Source of the DNA: Paramacrobiotus metropolitanus
Taxonomy: Eukaryota > Tardigrada > Eutardigrada > Parachela > Macrobiotidae
Assembly (NCBI RefSeq): GCF_019649055.1
Contig: NW_026570271.1
Location: forward strand, 806,001-870,000
Direction: 5' to 3'
Length of the DNA: 64,000 nucleotides
The translations under genes and the position numbers were made by a program. The notes under the pieces are model-generated. The model searched no databases. It had not been told where the DNA came from and worked only from the letters and a program-made list of their open reading frames with translations. This document shows, piece after piece, positions 63,126 to 64,000 of this stretch. Every line of letters begins with the position of its first letter. Positions within the stretch are counted from its first letter, which is position 1.

Positions 63126-63262
63126 CGGCAACGTTCGCAGACAGTTTAATAGAGTCGTGGAGATCGGCCATAGTGACAGCAGCTGTAGAAAACTATCACT
63201 GCTACGTATACCGGACTGGTTTTAATAGGTTTCATCGATCCCGATTCCATTTTTTTCCGGAT
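63126..63262 (+). pseudogene. GNAT gene relic
   Basis: Aligns with 27730-27855 of the GNAT gene (aac(g/c)ttcgcag, gtggaga..ggcc, ctacgtat, atcgatcccgattc.a.ttt..ccgga) but with many substitutions and indels. Only about 45 codons are represented. It is plus-strand and upstream of copy H, as the intact GNAT gene is to copy A. Confidence 0.65.
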
Positions 63263-63266
63263 TAGG

Positions 63267-63384
63267 TATACAACACATAAACACAAAACTATGCAGCAGC
63301 GGCTTTTTATGTAACGACACAACTATGCAGCGAAGCTCTGTTTATATATTTATGCGAAAAAGCCTTATTTTTATGTGTTGTATA
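63267..63384. mobile_element. Small MITE-like insertion
   Basis: Perfect 15-bp terminal inverted repeats: 63267-63281 (tatacaacacataaa) and 63370-63384. 118 bp, no coding capacity, internal aactatgcagc repeated. ccgg lies close to both outer sides (63257-63260 and about 63391-63394), and the insertion falls at the end of the GNAT relic. Confidence 0.6.
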
Positions 63385-63394
63385 GCTAGCCCCG

Positions 63395-64000
63395 GAAAAG
63401 GCGTCCCGTCTTCCGGTTGACTAACCGTAGGTCAGCTGTTCTCGTAGCTGTTATTAAAAATACCACAGCGCAATCTCCCACCAATTAAGAATCTTTCAGA
63501 ATAAAAAAAACTAGAGAATTTTGCACAACCGGGAGTGTTTAAACACGCACCGGCGACATGCGTACGATAAAAATCAAATTTCCGAAACAACGTTTCTCAA
63601 TATGGATAACTAGGAAAGTGCACCGCTGTTGGCTTGCACTAAAAGACCGAAGCGAAGCGGGAAAACAAGTTTAATGCCCAGTGCTGCTGGTGCACAGTGT
63701 TCATAACTTCATATATCTGTAAATGCTGCACAGTGTTCCTACTTCCCTCTTGCAGTTCTTCCCTCATTCAATTCTTCCCTCATTCAAGTACTTACCTATA
63801 GCACGAGTAAGTTCTTGGCTCATTGTAAAATCGCGGAATGCCGCAGGCAACTATATATGTAATAAGATCTTTTTTGCTAGGTATTAATCGTCAATTTTAA
63901 ATGTTTCGTTCATAAAATACGCCAAGGTGGCGTTTTCATGTCTGCTTCGCAGTCAGCGAAAACATTCCGTCGCGGACTCCCTGTTCAAATTACGTATTAT
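63395..64000. other. Window end, nothing recognised
   Basis: 600 bp with no supported gene; a short local duplication (cttccctcattcaa) near 63760-63786. Confidence 0.4.

Noticed and set aside
1-64000. tRNA genes, rRNA genes and CRISPR arrays
   Set aside because: I looked for T-loop (GGTTCGA-type) and cloverleaf signals, rRNA blocks and regularly spaced repeats and found none convincing; this was a reading, not a covariance-model scan.

Overview
This is eukaryotic nuclear DNA from an invertebrate. Genes are split by short GT-AG introns (about 55-800 bp), there are no operons, and an LTR retrotransposon, MITE-like insertions and several gene relics are present. The protein families (an arthropod-type SMYD expansion, a CYP3-clan P450, a transmembrane kinase, a two-domain GNAT) suit an ecdysozoan. 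A tardigrade is my best guess, but nothing in the window proves it. All exon models were built by hand from splice signals and from comparing paralogues; in most genes exon lengths and phases close exactly.

Left third (1-22.7 kb). At the edge is the 3' end of a gene for a single-pass membrane protein with a cytoplasmic kinase domain. Two copies of an unrecognised multi-pass membrane protein gene follow on the minus strand (about 3.8-7.9 kb and 15.2-19.4 kb). Both are broken, by different lesions: frameshift and stops in the first, a 501-bp MITE-like insertion plus a nonsense codon in the second. Between them lies a complete 14-exon cytochrome P450 gene (9919-12460, plus strand, 528 aa). A kinase relic lies at one end of a large imperfect foldback near 13.2-14.1 kb. 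19.5-22.7 kb has no recognisable gene.

Right two thirds (22.7-62.6 kb). A tandem array of SET/MYND (SMYD-like) genes, nearly all on the minus strand. Seven full-length copies (called A, B, C, D, E, G, H here) share the same seven-exon structure and the same intron phases (0,0,2,0,0,2). B, D, E and G have intact frames (501, 513, 540 and 516 aa). A and C carry probable single-base frame problems. H is broken by a 121-bp repeat inside its MYND exon and by a frameshift. Two more relics (F and I) lie inverted. In every full copy the SET signature NHSCxPN is replaced by a conserved MTPVCWDxN, while the MYND and post-SET cysteines are kept. The array therefore looks like a constrained family of probably non-catalytic or re-purposed SMYD proteins, the most interesting content of the window. 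A 4.45-kb Ty1/copia element with identical 218-bp LTRs and a 5-bp target duplication sits between copies E and F.

An intact GNAT acetyltransferase gene (27669-28586, plus strand) is divergent from SMYD copy A, and a degraded GNAT relic lies in the same relative position upstream of copy H, so the ancestral duplicating unit may have been a SMYD-GNAT pair. Single-base indels in or beside homopolymers recur in the copia element and in several genes. Some apparent pseudogenisation could therefore be residual assembly error.
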